A DNA stretch of 64,000 nucleotides from Basidiobolus meristosporus CBS 931.73 (taxonomy: Eukaryota; Basidiobolomycota; Basidiobolomycetes; Basidiobolales; Basidiobolaceae). The stretch spans positions 62,001 through 126,000 of the forward strand of contig MCFE01000030.1 in assembly GCA_002104905.1 (NCBI GenBank), in the 5' to 3' direction. Every line of letters begins with the position of its first letter. Position 1 is the stretch's first letter. The position numbers and the translations under genes are program-made. Below are positions 44,311 through 57,229 of the stretch, in pieces. The notes beneath the pieces were generated by a model that saw only the letters and a list, made by a program, of their open reading frames with translations, was not told where the DNA came from and made no database searches.

Positions 44311-47300
44311 AGATCAGCCATCAGGATCCCATTAAGAGACCATCATCATACCAGCAGCTTGGAATTAGTGACCCTCTTGACAATCTAGTGACAGGATCAT
44401 GCCAGTGTTTTGCTAATTTTACTACCATATAAAGTGTTAAAACTTGACAAGATTGAATTGGTGCTGTGACAATAATTGCATGGTATTGTTGTGGTCTTAT
44501 TGCACTCTATAACTATTGTAAATGGATCCAACTGGCCAGGACATCTAATTGCCTTATTTGGCAAAAAACTTGACTGTATTTTAACAAGCTCTGAGCAAGA
44601 CTCTGATGGCATTATATTGGCAGTATGGTGGCCTACAGCTGGTTCTGTATAATGCTACTGTACCAATTTACCAAATGGTATTTCCTTTGTCCACCTCCCC
44701 TTGTGCAATTCATATATTCCACTGTAGAATCACCCCTCTTTATTTGCTTACCCATTACTACCTTGGGTATTCCACACATAGCTCAAATCAAAAAAAAACT
44801 ATGGCCTCCAGCTTACTAACATCTACAAATGTGCACACCTGCCGCAATTGACATACTTCTATCACTTCAACTTTATGACTTTTTAGTGTGATACATGCAA
44901 AATTGCCATATACCTTGTATTGTGTGTAACATATACATCTTGCAAACATATGCTTGGCTATTGCCACTTCTGCCATGAGTACCTCCTGAATATCTGCAAA
45001 GAACTTCTTGGTACTCAGCCAATATATTCCTTCTCCCTGCTGGATTCTAATCCCCCTTATAGGTGCACTCTGGCTTTATTTGTGTGATTTCCATATTGAA
45101 TGGTGTAGAAGTTGGCTTGTGACCATTAGAAATCTAGCATATCTTGGTAGAGTTTTCCTAATAAAATTAGTTGCTTGTTGCACCCAATACAGCTTTGCAT
45201 TATTTAACAGATTACCCATGCATTTGGGCTGCTTAGCTTCTTAATGCCATAGGTATAGGTGTCTCCATGTGCACATTTGTCCTCAGTATTTTCCAACTCT
45301 TTCTGGCTGTCCTCCATGTGCTAACTCATCACATCCATGATGGACTTGAAGCTAATATTCTTGATGGGATTGGGATATGGTAGTACCTGCAGCTTGACTT
45401 GTCTTCCTATCTCCCCACACATCTGCTCCATAGGAAACTCCCAAAAGGTGAAGCAAGCCCCAATATTCCCCACACACTGTGCAAGATGGAGTAAAGAATA
45501 GTAACAGTAGCAGCAGAGATCTACACATTCAGCTTTATGTTTGTAGTATAGCCGCTCAAATCCCATTACAACTCCTTGCATAACAGCTGTATATGTATCA
45601 AGTTGGCATTGGTGATCCACTTCTAGATAAATATTCCTACAATGTCCACATAAGACTCCCAATGCTTCCAATGTACTCTTGGTAGGAATGGCTTCTAAAC
45701 ACCACTTGAATAAATACATATCCAGTTCATCCAGTCTTTGCATTTGTATTGTTACATATGCATAGGAATACTGATTGGAGCCCATGGGAGGTAATCAGGG
45801 AAGCAGATACTCTGTAATATCTTGTCAATTCATTCAAATTTCTCTGGTATCTCAAAGGGCTCATTTAGCTTTAAATGCCCCTATGTACAACTTGGTCATC
45901 AGTATAGGAATATTGTTGAAAAGAAAATGCATTGTTCCCAGTGGAAAGTTTTTGTTCCAACAGATACCTTCTATCTTAAGTATCTCTAGTTTCCAATTGA
46001 TTCTGTATTCTGGCCAATGGCTTATAGCTTGCCAACTTTGCTGCAATTGCATGCTGACTTCTGTATGTTCTCTCTGTGGAAAGATGATGTTCTTAGTGCT
46101 AGTTTATAGGTAATAATAACATTTGTGAGGTAAGGAGTAAATCCCCTGGATCTCACACATGCACAGCAATACTGTCCATTGTGCCCAGAAACACCTGCAA
46201 TCTTGCTGATGGCAGGGGTATCTCCAATGCAGAAAATAATTTGGGCTTTTACATGACAGCCATTTACTGATATCCCACTCAAAAGCATACAAAATTCATC
46301 CAGCAATGGATACAGGTAGCTTTTGAGGTTGGAAGGTGGTTTAGGCCCAGATACCAGTTAGACTACCATCAAATTATTGCTCTGATACTGTAACATGGGC
46401 AGCAGATTTAGATTGAAGAGAATCAGTGGCTAGCAGGATTTGCTGGTAGAGTACTTGTTTAATGAGAATCCATCAAGTGCTAAGGCAAAGTCATGGACAT
46501 ACCTACCTTCAAAGTGGCCCATGCTTCTTAGCTGTTTGTAATGTTTGCAATTGAATATATCGGATAGGTTTGCACTTGATTGATACTGAGTGTGATACTG
46601 TATAGCTTTGTAATATTTGTTGAATTGCATCAGCTTCCTCAGGGTATTACTGGAATATATTCAGCATGTGAACAATGTTTTCCCTCAATGGTGCTGGATT
46701 CCTGACAATTTGGACACATTGCAATGGTAGCATTTTTGGATGTGAATGCCATACATTTGTTAACACATACTGGAATCAGGACAGTCTCTGGATCATTTGT
46801 TGCCAGCTGCATGATGGTTGTCCACTTGTACCATGTACATAGTAAGTTGCAACCCAGAATGATTTTGGCAAGAAGTGGTAATAAATCCTCAAAGCCACCA
46901 TTACTTATTTCAATGGGTATTGTCTCATTGCATATTGGGATTTGACCAGACTAATACATGGTACTGTTGTTAGAGGAGATAGGCTCACAATCCATCAGTG
47001 AACCTTCTTTGTCAGAGCTATCACTCTGCATGCCATATTCGGAAGGCTGAGGTGAGCCCAAAGGTGTCACAAACTCACCTGAATCAGTTTGTGCAAGGTG
47101 ACAAAGACAGCCAGGTGCCAATATAGAAGTATCAGCTGGCTAGCAAGATAATGTTGGTACAGTAGTGACCAATGAATGGCCAAATATGACTCGTATAACA
47201 AACACTGGCCATGAACCTTTTAAACTACCTATGCTGTCTGAGTGCTTCATGGCTGAGTGATTTGCTACAATAGCCAAATGGTCTTTTTTCTCTTCTCTTA

Positions 47301-47440
47301 TGGTGTTGAGTCAAAGTAGTCTTGTTCAAGGGGCAAACAGCTTGACCTTCAACAATGTAACACTATTATATCACTTTTTGGTCTATACTCAGGTGAGCTT
47401 AAGTCAGTATTGTATTTGAGACATTGCACCTACATGAATG
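44280..47440 (-). pseudogene. Tnp2-type (CACTA/EnSpm-like) transposase, copy A
   Basis: Broken by stops, but the clearest copy. Order from the N-terminus: a zinc-finger-like start (GYCSKSLSHEALRQHR), DFALALDGFSLNKY followed by SCWPLILFNLNLLP, SGPKPPSNLKSYLYPLLDEF, KAQIIFCIGDTPAISKIAGV, SGHNGQYCCACVRSRG, then the DUF4218-like CYYSLLHLAQCVGNIGACF and FWEFPMEQMCGEIGRQ. SCWPLILFNLNL, GDTPA..KIAG..GHN and the FP.E..CG block are diagnostic of Tnp2-domain transposases. It is transcribed away from ORF1 at 47,552. A frame of 154 residues (45,321-45,785) is the longest surviving piece. Confidence 0.8.
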
Positions 47441-47551
47441 TAAGACTCAATGATGAGCCGCCATAGAATGCATTATAAATAAAGTTGTGGCACCACATAC
47501 ACATGTATATGTAACACTATTTCCCCTTTGGTTTGACTCACTTCTATATAT
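47441..47551. promoter_or_regulatory. Shared promoter of transposase and ORF1, copy A
   Basis: About 110 bp separate the two divergent genes. It contains ACATGTATATGT and TATATATATG just before the ORF1 start. The same block recurs near 51,480, 57,900, 58,115 and 60,950, so it is a fixed part of the element. Confidence 0.55.
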
Positions 47552-49090
47552 ATGCCGCCAAAAAATAAAGCAAAGTTGTCTGGTTCCCAACCAAACCCCA
47601 CCACTGATGGCATCAGAAGAACAGTTGGACAACAGTATGCTTTGATATTAAGTTCAACAAGTGGGGCTACATCCAAAAAGGCCAAGTTGACAGTGTGCCC
47701 ACTGAAGGTAATAATGCAGACTCCTCAGGCTCTCAGTCAAGTAGGCAATTGAGAACCTCTACAGAGCCACAAGCTGACCATTATGCTCAGGCAGATGAGA
47801 ATGTAGCAAATGCAGCACCCTCAGTTGAAGACCAGCAAGTGGCCATAATAACATCACCACCACCCATATTAGCAAGTATGTTGTCTGCTCATACCAAAGC
47901 ACTAATGAAGCAATTAGGTGTAGTGACTGATAGGATAGATGCAATGCCCCAGGGAAATCAGGAAATAGTCCAGAAACACAATGAGCTGATAAAACATGTA
48001 GAGCAATCAATATCCCAGATTGCAAAAGCAGTATCTTTGCCGCAAAGAAGGAACTCAAGTAGCTCAGTGCACAACCAAGAATTGAGCCATTCCCCCATGT
48101 AACAGCAGATGAACACCATACAGTCTTTGAAGCACAACAGTGCCCAAAGATAAAGCCCACAGAAAAAACTATCACAGCATGGGAGGGAGATAATGTGCTG
48201 TTTATACCAAAGCCTAAGAGTCAAAAGACATTGAAGATTGGTGAAGCTGCTGGGTGCAATAATAAAGAGTGGGCAAATATTCAAGAGGCCATCAGAGATC
48301 TAGCGTGCCATCACCTTAAGGCCAGCATACCATGGGACCATTAGGAACTCAGGGCCAAGCAGAATGCACTTGACTTGTTCCATAAGCATTATACTGGATT
48401 CAAATGGGCAAGGAGATTTTGGGCCAACATTAGTATGCTAAGAAAGTATCTTAAGAATAGCAGAAGCCATCAAAGGCAGAAGAACAAGGCTGCCATGGCT
48501 AAAAACCAGTGGCTTCCTCAAGAGCCCATTACAAGCAGCACCAAAAGCTCCAGACAAGCATAAAAGAGATGTCAGGGAGCTGGAAGAGTGCCATTTAGGG
48601 ACAAGCAGGCATACATGGATGCACCAGCACAACAATTATCAAGGAAAAGGTGTAGTAAAATTCAAGAAGCACTCAGTCAATGTAGCAGTGAAGGACCGGG
48701 CAGTAATGAAAGCCAGTGGCTTTTACAGGAGCCCATCAAAACTACAGTTGAGAGCCTGAAGCAAGCATAAATGAAATGTCAGGTTGCCAGAAAAGTGCCA
48801 GCAAGGGACAAGTAGGCCAAAACAAAAGAGTCAGAGCAGAATTATCAAGGAGGAAATGTAGTTCATTACAAGAAGTACTCAGACAAAGTAGCAGTGAAAG
48901 ACCTGGCAGTGATAAAGGAACAGGTCAAGGGAAAACTAACTACTCAAGCCTGAGACAAGGAGACATGCAAAAAAACCTGTAGTTCTTGCCAATTGATGCT
49001 GCAAGCTTAGAACAGACTGAAGCCCTTCATAGCCAAGAAGAATTACCAACAAGAAAACAGCTGTTTTCACAAGATTCTATAAAAATTATT
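47552..49090 (+). pseudogene. ORF1 of the Tnp2 element, copy A
   Basis: Begins MPPKNKAKLSGSQPNPTTDG. The frames that follow give EDQQVAIITSPPPILASMLS, AHTKALMKQLGVVTDRIDAM, a heptad-like region (QEIVQKHNELIKHVEQSISQ), then ALDLFHKHYTGFKWARRFWA and a Lys/Ser-rich part with recurring RDKQA units. Stops interrupt it. The protein is unrecognised, basic and coiled-coil-containing, as expected for a DNA-binding partner. It is cut at about 49,090 where the mirror-image copy begins. Confidence 0.65.
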
Positions 49091-49442
49091 GAGATGATCC
49101 CATCAAAAGTCCATCACAAAGTTAAAGTCCCATGACTACAAAGTACTGATCTCATCAAGACACCATCCAGAGACCCTTGAAAAATAATTGCACCCCAGAT
49201 CTCACAAAAAACTTAGTCAAAACTTTCATCACTACAATGTATAAGTGGCTTTTGATTGGTTTGCTGCCAATTTGCTTATTTTCTGATCCCAGACACTCTG
49301 TTGCATCCTAGGTTTGTGTGCATTGATTGGCTATTGCCTCTTTTTCACACTGCTTACTTCCTGACTCAACCATTTCTCTTACTTTTCATGCATACAAATT
49401 GATTTATTTCTGTTGAAAATTCCATTGTACCTCAATTGCCAA

Positions 49443-51480
49443 TTATGTTGACCCATACAAGTCCCTATACCCTACACTAACATTAATCCCAACCCCACAC
49501 TCAACAGGTAACTCCATTAAATTCCACCACTCAATAAATATTTCTGCTGTAATGTGCTGGTTCCATGACTTTGGCAGGAACCCAATGGCTTTATGCCACT
49601 GTTCATTCACTGGTTCCCACACATCCTGGTCTTCAGCTGGCACTGCAGGGTCTAGCACCTCATCTGCCAGTCTTTGAAATAAATCCCTGCAATATTTAAG
49701 TGCATTTTCTTGAGCACTGCTCTTGAAGAAGTGCTGCAACCTCTTGGTGTGCCTATTAATGTTCTAAAATGCTACTAAAGGTATTGTGATAGTCTTCTGA
49801 GCTCTTGAAATTGTAGCCTTGTCTGTCTGTGGGCTCTCTACTCTGTCAACAAGAGAGGATGTGGAGGCTGCGGTAGACAAATTGCCTTTTTCAGCAAACT
49901 CATCTACTCTGCTGGAATGTAGCTCCACTGGCTGCACTTCCCACTCTTGTGAAAACAGCTGTTTTCTTGTTGGTAATTCTTCTTGGCTATGATGGGACTC
50001 AGTCTGTTCCTGGCTTGTGGCAGTAATTGACAAGAACTTCAGTTTTTCTTGCATACCTCCCTGTCCTGGGCTTGAGTAGATATTTTTCCCTTTACCTTTC
50101 CCTTTATCATTACCAGGTCTTTCACTGCTACTTTGTCTGAGTGCTTCTTGAAAGAACGACATCTTCTCCTGGATAAATTTAGCTCTGGCGCATTTTTTTT
50201 GGCCTGCTTGTCCCTTGCTGGCACTCTTCTGGCAACCTGAAAATTCTTTTCCGCTTGTTTTGAGCTCTCAATCATAGTTGTGATGGGCTGCTGTAAAAGC
50301 GGCTGGTTTTTATCACTGCTAGGTCCTTCACTGCTACCTTGACTGGGTGCTTCTTAAGTGGTACTTTGCTTTTTCCTTGATAAATGTTGTGCTGGTGCAT
50401 CCATGTCTGCCTGCTTGTCCCTAAATGGCACTCATCCAGCTCCCTGACATCTCTTTTATGCTTGTCTGGAGCTTTTGGTGCTACTTGTAATGGGCTCTTG
50501 AGGTAGCTGCTGGTTTTTGGACATGGCACCCTTGTTCTTCTGCCTTTGATAGTTTCTGCTTTTCTTGAGATCCTTTTTAGCATACCAATGCTGGCCCAAG
50601 ATCTGTTTGCCTGTTTGAATCAAGGATAAGGCTCATGGAACAAGTCAAGTGCATTCTGCTTGGCCTTGGGTTCCTGATGGTCCCATGGTATGCCGGCCTT
50701 AAGGTGATGGTGTGCAAGACTTCTGATGGCCTCTTGTATATTAGCCCACTCTTTATTATTGCACCCAATGGCTTCACAGATTTTCAATGTCCTTTGATTT
50801 TTAAGGCTTTGGTATGAACACTAGGTTCTCTCCCTCCCATGCTGCAATGGTTTTCTGTGGGCTTTATCTTTTGGCACTGTTGTTGTGCTTCAAAGACTGT
50901 ACAGTGTTCCTCTGTTGTTACATTGGGGAATAGCTCAGTTCTTGGCTGAGACATTGAACTACTTGAGTTCCTTCTTTGCAGCAAAGATACTGCATTCTCT
51001 ACCTAGGGTATTGATTGCTCTACACATATTATTCACTCATCCTGTTTCAGGACTATTTCTTGATTTCTCTGGGCCATTGCATCTATCCTATCAGTCACTG
51101 CACATAGTTGCTTCATTAATGCTTTGGTATGAGCTGACAACATACTTGCTAATATGGGTGATGGTGATGTTATCTTGGCCACTTGCTGATCTTCAACTAA
51201 GGGAGCTGCGTTTGTTACATCTGCATCTGCCTGAGCATAACAGTCAGCATGTGGCCCCACAGAGGTTCTCAATTGCCTACTTGACTGAGAGCCTGAGGAA
51301 TCCACATTATTACCTTCAATGGGCACACTGTCTACAGGGCCACTTTTGGACATAGCCCTACTTGTGCACTGACTGTCAAAGCAAGCTGTTGTCCAACCGT
51401 TCTTCTGTTGCCATCAGTGGTGGGGTTTAGTTGAGAACCAGACAACTTTGCTTTAATATTGGCGGTATATATATGGAAGT
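49443..51480 (-). pseudogene. ORF1 of the Tnp2 element, copy B
   Basis: Mirror image of copy A ORF1. The C-terminal part is complete here: KATISRAQKTITIPLVAF, LADEVLDPAVPAEDQDVWEP, VNEQWHKAIGFLPKSWNQ and ECGVGINVSVGYRDLY. The start codon present in copy A (ATGCCGCC) reads ATACCGCC here (about 51,461-51,468), so the start is lost. Confidence 0.65.
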
Positions 51481-51539
51481 GAGTCAAGCTAAAGGGGAAA
51501 TAGTGTTACATACACATGTGTATGTGGTGCTACAACTTT

Positions 51540-54500
51540 GTTTAAAATGTCTACTATGGTGGGTCATCATTGAATCTGACATTCATGTAGGTATGATGTC
51601 TCAAATACAAGACTGTCTTGAGTTCACATGAGCATTGACCAAAAAGTGATATAATTGCATTACATTGTTGAAGGTCAAGCTGTTTGCCCCATGGACAAGA
51701 CTACTTTGACTCAACACCATAAGTGAAGAGAAAAAAGACCATGTGGCTAGTGTGGCAAGTCTCTCAGCCATGAAGCACTCCAACAGCATAGGAAGTATTA
51801 CAAGGACCACGGCCAGTGTTTTGCCACCCAAGTCACATTTGACCATTCATTGGTCACTACTGTACCAACATTATCTTGCCAGCCAGTTGATATTTCTATA
51901 TTGGTACCTGGCCATCTTTGTCACCTTGCGCAAGCTGAGTCAGGTGAGTTTGTGACACCTTTAAGCTCACCTCAGCTTTCTGAATATTGCATCCAGAGTG
52001 ATAGCTCTGACAAAGATGGTCCACTAATGGATTTTGAGCCTATCTCCACTAATAGCAGTACTACATATGCGCCTGGTCAAATCCCTTTATGCAATCAGAC
52101 AACGCCTGTTGAAACAAATGCCAAGGATACTTTATGGAGCCAAGTGAGCCCAGTAATCCATCTACTGGTGAATGATGTATGTTGTGGCCAGAGAAGTGGC
52201 GTGTTTCCACTAATGTCAGTAATGGGGGCTTGGAGAATTTATTATTACTTCTTGCCAAAATCATACCAGGATGCAACTTACCATGTACATGGTACAAGTG
52301 GACAAGCATCATGCAGCTGGCAAAAAATGATCCAGAGACTGTCCTGATTCCAGCATATGTTAACAGTTGCATGACATTCACATCCAAAAATACTGCTACT
52401 GTAATGGGTCCAAATTGTCAGGAATCCACTACCATTGAGGGAAAACATTGTTTACACTCCAGATATATTCCGGTCATACCCCGTCTGAGGAAGCTAATGC
52501 AGTCCAACAAATATTGCAAAGCTATACAGTACTGCACTCAGTATCAGAGCAATAATCTGACAGTAGTCTCACAGGTATCTGGGCCCAAATTACTGTCCAG
52601 CCTGGATAGCTACCTGTATCCATTGCTGGATGAATTTTGTATGCTTACCAGCAGGATAACAGTTAATGGCCAGCATGTAAAAGCAGATATTATTGTCTGC
52701 ATTGGAGATACCTCAACAATCAGCAAGATAGCAGGTTTTTCTGGGCACAATGGATGGTATTGCTGTTGAATGTGTGAGATCCAGAGAATTTACTCCATAA
52801 CTCACACACATTATTATTACCCAAACAACAGCACTAAGAACTGTTGAAATATTAGAGAGATATATTGGAAGTGAATTGGAGAATTAGAAGATTTACATGA
52901 TATTCACTTGATGTTTTATTGAGTTGCAACACAGTATTTATACTTATTGCAGAACTACGTAAATGCAACTATTTGGTCATTATTAGGGGAGTCTCAGGAG
53001 TACATGTGCCAAGTTTTGGCTCATTTGGACAAGTTTCAGATTTTCCTAAAATTCTGTACTTCTCTAATTCCTAATAATTAGTAAATATCTTACGAACTAA
53101 TTTTCATGTTGATAATCTGAAATATATCATTTCACTAAGTGCTAGTTCATAATATATTAACAATTAGGTGGACTCCTAATTATTTCAACAAGAACATCAT
53201 CTTTCCACAGAGAGAACATAGAGAAGTCAGCATGCAATTGCGGCAAAGTTGGTAAGCTATTAGCTATTGGCTGGAATATGGAATCAACTGGAAACCAGAG
53301 ATACTTGATATAGAGGGTATCTGTGGAGCAAAGGCTTTCCACTGGGAGCAATGCATTTGATCTTCAACAATATTCCTATGCTCATGACCAAGTTGTAAAT
53401 GGGGCATTTCAAGCTATATGAGCCCTTTGAGATACCAGAGAAATTTGAAGCAATTGGCAAAATATTACAGAGCATCCACTTCCCTAAGTACTTCTCACAG
53501 GCTCCAATTAATATTCATATACATAAGCAGCAATACAAATGCAAAGACTGGATGAACTGGATATGTGTTTATTCAAGTGGCATTCTGAAGCCATTCCTAC
53601 CAAGAGTACATCGGAAGCATTAGGAGTCATATGTGGATATTATAGGAATATTTAATCAGAAGCGGATCACTGATGCCAACTTGAAGCATCTACAGCTGTT
53701 GTGTGAGGAGTTGTAACAGGATTTGAGCGGCTATACTACAAACATAAAGCTGAATGCATAGATCTCTGCTGCTGCTGTATCCATTCACTACATGATCTTG
53801 CACAGCATGTGGAGAATATTGGGCCTTGCTTCACCTTTTGGGAGTTTTCTATAGAGCAGATGTGTGGGGAGATAGGAAGACTAGTCAAGTTGCAGGTACT
53901 ACCATATCCCAATCTCATCAAGAATATTACCTTCAAGTCCATTATGAATGTGATGAGTTGAAAAATACAGAGGACAAATGTGCACATGGAGACACCTATG
54001 CCTATGGCATTAAGAAGCTAGCAGCCTATATGCATGGGTAATTTGTTAAATAATGCAAAGTTGGGTTGGGTGCAACAAGCAACTAATTTTTATTAGGAAA
54101 ACACTACCAAGATATGCTGGATTTCTCATGATCACAAGCCAACTTCTACACCATTCAATACGGAACTCACACAAACAAAAGCCAGAGAGCACCTATAAGG
54201 GGGACCAGAATCCAGCAGGGAGAAGGAATATATTGGCTGAATACCAAGAAGTTCTGTGCAGATATTCAGGAGGTATTCATGGCAGAAGTGGCAACATCCA
54301 AGCCTATGTTTGCAAGATGTATATGTTACCCACAGTACAAGGTACATGGCAACTTTGCAGGTATAACACTAAAAAGCCTTAAATTTGAGGTGATAGAAGT
54401 ATGTCAATTGTGGCAAGTGTGCACATTTGTAGAGGTTAGTAAGCAGGAGGCCATAGTTTTTTCTGATTTGAACTATATGTGTAATACCCAAGGCTATAGT

Positions 54501-54967
54501 GTGTAGCAAACAAAGAGGGATGGTTCTACAGTGAAATATATGAATTGCACAAGGGGAGGCAGAAAAGGAAATACCATTTGGTAAATTGGTACGGTAGCAT
54601 TAGACAGAACCAGCAGTAGGCCATCATACTGCCAATATAATGCCATCGGTCTTGCTGTGAGGCCATCAAATACCGTCAAGTTTCTTACCATATACAACAA
54701 TTGGATGTCCTGGTCAATTGGATCCACTTAAAACAGTTATAGCACACTAAAAGACTGCAATAATACCATGCAAATATTGTCACAGCATCAATTGAATCTT
54801 GTCAGGTTTTATCCCTCTATCTGGTTGTAAAATTAGCAAAACATCATCATGATCCCATCACAAGATTATTAGGAGGGTCACTAATTCCAAGCTGCTGGTA
54901 TTATGATGGTCTCTAAACAGGATCCTGATGGCTGACTGGGATTGGATTCACCTATGGGACCAAATTA
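51540..54967 (+). pseudogene. Tnp2-type transposase, copy B
   Basis: Same product as copy A in the opposite orientation: LDSYLYPLLDEFCMLTSRIT, KADIIVCIGDTSTISKIAGF, SGHNGWYCC, then the DUF4218-like end around 53,500-53,960. It is inactivated by stops, by a solo LTR at 52,842-53,190, and by loss of about 190 bp near 52,545 that removes the DGFSLNKY/SCWPLILFNLNL block. It ends at GGGACCAAATTATT, the border also seen in the other copies. Confidence 0.75.
52842..53190 (-). mobile_element. Solo copia-type LTR inserted in copy B
   Basis: 349 bp, TGTTGAAAT...ATTTCAACA, flanked by AGAAC on both sides (52,837-52,841 and 53,191-53,195). Copy A (about 46,085-46,100) and the copy near 60,775 keep the uninterrupted target. 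The orientation is inferred from similarity of layout to LTR 1. Confidence 0.9.
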
Positions 54968-55523
54968 TTTTTTGCAGGGAAGAGTTGGAAGCACATGTAG
55001 TTGAGCTACACTCCAGCAAGGTAGGTGAGTTGGCAGAAAAAGGCAATTTGTGTACCACAGCTTCCACATCATCCATTGTTGACAGTTTGGAGATCCCTAT
55101 GACAGACAAGGCAACAATGTCAAGAACTCAAAAGACTATCACAATTTCTTTGGTGGAGTTTTGGAACATAAATAGGCACACCACAAGGTTGCAGCACCTC
55201 ATCATGAGCAGTGCTCAAGAAAACAAACTTGAATATAGCAAGGATTCATTGCAACAATTGGCAGATGAGGTGCTAGACCTTGCAGTGCCAGCTGAAGACC
55301 AGGACATTTGGGAACCTGTGGATGAACAGTGGCATAAAGCTGTTGGGTTCCCACCAAAGTTGTGGAACCAGAGTGTTACTGCAGAAACACTTATTGAGCG
55401 GTGGATTTTAATGCAGTTACTAGCTGAGTGTGGGGTTGGGCTTAATGTTAGTGTAGGGTATAGGGACTTGTATAGGTCAACACAAATGGCAATTGAGGTA
55501 CAACTGAAGTTTCAATGGAAATA
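54968..55523 (+). pseudogene. ORF1 C-terminal fragment joined to the end of copy B
   Basis: Open for 198 residues together with the last codons of the transposase region: VVELHSSKVGELAEKGNLCT, MSRTQKTITISLVEFWNIN, ADEVLDLAVPAEDQDIWEP and ECGVGLNVSVGYRDLYRST. Orientation is opposite to that of the ORF1 belonging to copy B, so it comes from another element or a rearrangement. Confidence 0.6.
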
Positions 55524-56126
55524 AATCAATTTGTAGGCATGTAAAGTAAGAGAAATAGTTGAGTCAGGAAGTAAGCAGTGTGAAAAAGAGGCAATAACCA
55601 ATCAATGCACACAAATATAGGAGGTGTTAGAGTGTCTGGAATCAGAAAGTGACTAAGTCTTGTGGGAAATCTGGGTGCATGTACTTTTTGGTTGTCATTT
55701 CATGGTTTCCTGAGGGGATCAATACCTCTTTGTCATGGGACTTAGATCTTGTGATGGCCTTTTGTTGGGATCATCACAATTTTCCTCATAGAGATTATGA
55801 TAATTGGTTTATTTATTTGCAATCCTGGGTGCATCTTTATAGTCAAGCATTTCTGTGTAGAGTACATTTTCATAGCAGCTGAGCATTGATAGTATGTGTC
55901 TCCCTAGGAAGAATTATTTGATGATCCTGTCAAAAGGCCATCACCAAGTTTTAGTCCCATGACTAAGAGGTACTGAACCCATCAGGACACTGTCCAGAGA
56001 CCGTTGAAAAATAATTGCACCCCAGATTTCACAAAAACTTAGTCAAAACGTTTCATCACAACAATACATAAGTGGCTTTTGATTGGCTCTCTGACAATTT
56101 TCCCTCTTTCTGATTCTGGACAGTTT
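55524..56126. repeat. Tnp2-element terminal sequences in inverted orientation
   Basis: The 3' flank of ORF1 runs forward at 55,560-55,800 and backward at about 55,900-56,126 (shared AATGCACACAAA, TCTGGAATCAGAAA and GGGATCATC). Related sequence lies at 49,094-49,330 and 63,118-63,350. These are candidate element ends, but I cannot define exact terminal repeats or a CACTA motif. Confidence 0.5.
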
Positions 56127-57221
56127 GTCACCACCTATGTTTGTGTGCATTGATACCCACCCTGAGTATTCCTCACAAGTAGTGCCTCCAAGGTTGGTTG
56201 GCTATCAGTGTGGTTTCCTGAGATTGTTCTGTGGTCTGGGACTCAGAGCTCAGGTAACAGCAGGTAGAAGTGATCACACTAATTTACCAGTTGGTATATT
56301 GATAAAAGGAATGATGATTTGTTGTTGAGGGATTACCTGCCTTATGTACTTTTCTTGCTGGCCAAGTGATTACTAATCACAGTGTTCCAGTGATACAAGT
56401 CTTGGTATAAGAGTTGTAGAGGAATAGGGAGTTTGGTTAGTATTGTATTCACTAAAACTTAAACTGATTTTTATTGAGTTTCCAGCGGCTTCTTATATAC
56501 AACTTGCCAGATCAATTGCTGACTAATTGTAGTTCCTAATGTAGGTTGAGGCTGATGACACATTTGATTGCATTATCATCACCCATTAACATCCTACTTA
56601 ATATATCTATTTCTGTCTGATAAAGATCTGCTGATTCATTTGCTGACTAACGCTACTGATATGATATATAACATTGATATACAGATAGGCTAAACGTATA
56701 ACTAATTGATTTGACTATAAACTCATCTAACTTAAACATTGAAGCAGTGTATCATAACACCAGAAGGTTCTGGAGATCAATGGAAATCTTAATGACATCA
56801 TAATGACCTAAGAATATTGTAAGAATGTGCTGGAAGATTCTTAGAGGAAACAACAGATCCAACCAATCAGGAATAAATACTCTGAAGCCTGTGCAGCATA
56901 GGTATACCATACAAGATACAAAAATTGCTGGTATAATGACAGAGATTGGTGATGAATTATGGGTACTGGCGCAGTTACTTGCCCAATATAAAAGCATTTA
57001 CTGCTAGTAATCTTACATAAAGTGACGGATAAGTTATGCAATACAGTAAACAGGCGTGATAGTCAGCTGGCTTATGTGATACTACTGATCAAATAAGACA
57101 AATGGGATAAAACTAAAATTAGGGTAGTAGAGAAATAGGGAAGTAGAAAATATGGGAATGAACACATCTGTCAGTGAGTGTCACTATGACCCCACTACAC
57201 TGGCCTCAAAGGGATGTTGAG
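56127..57221 (-). repeat. LTR-like repeat, second copy, interrupted
   Basis: Reverse complement of 39,622-40,291. It is split by a 369-bp insertion at 56,391-56,759. The outer end reads CCCCACTACAC at 57,211-57,221. Confidence 0.7.
56391..56759 (-). mobile_element. Solo LTR-like insertion inside the LTR-like repeat
   Basis: Starts TGATACAAG and ends ATAACA, flanked by CCAG on both sides. The uninterrupted sequence is visible at about 40,040-40,060 (GTTCC AGAAGG in reverse). It has the same layout as the copia LTR at 52,842 (TTTTATTGAGTT in both). The 4-bp duplication may be a decayed 5-bp one. Confidence 0.65.
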
Positions 57222-57229
57222 CTAAACTT

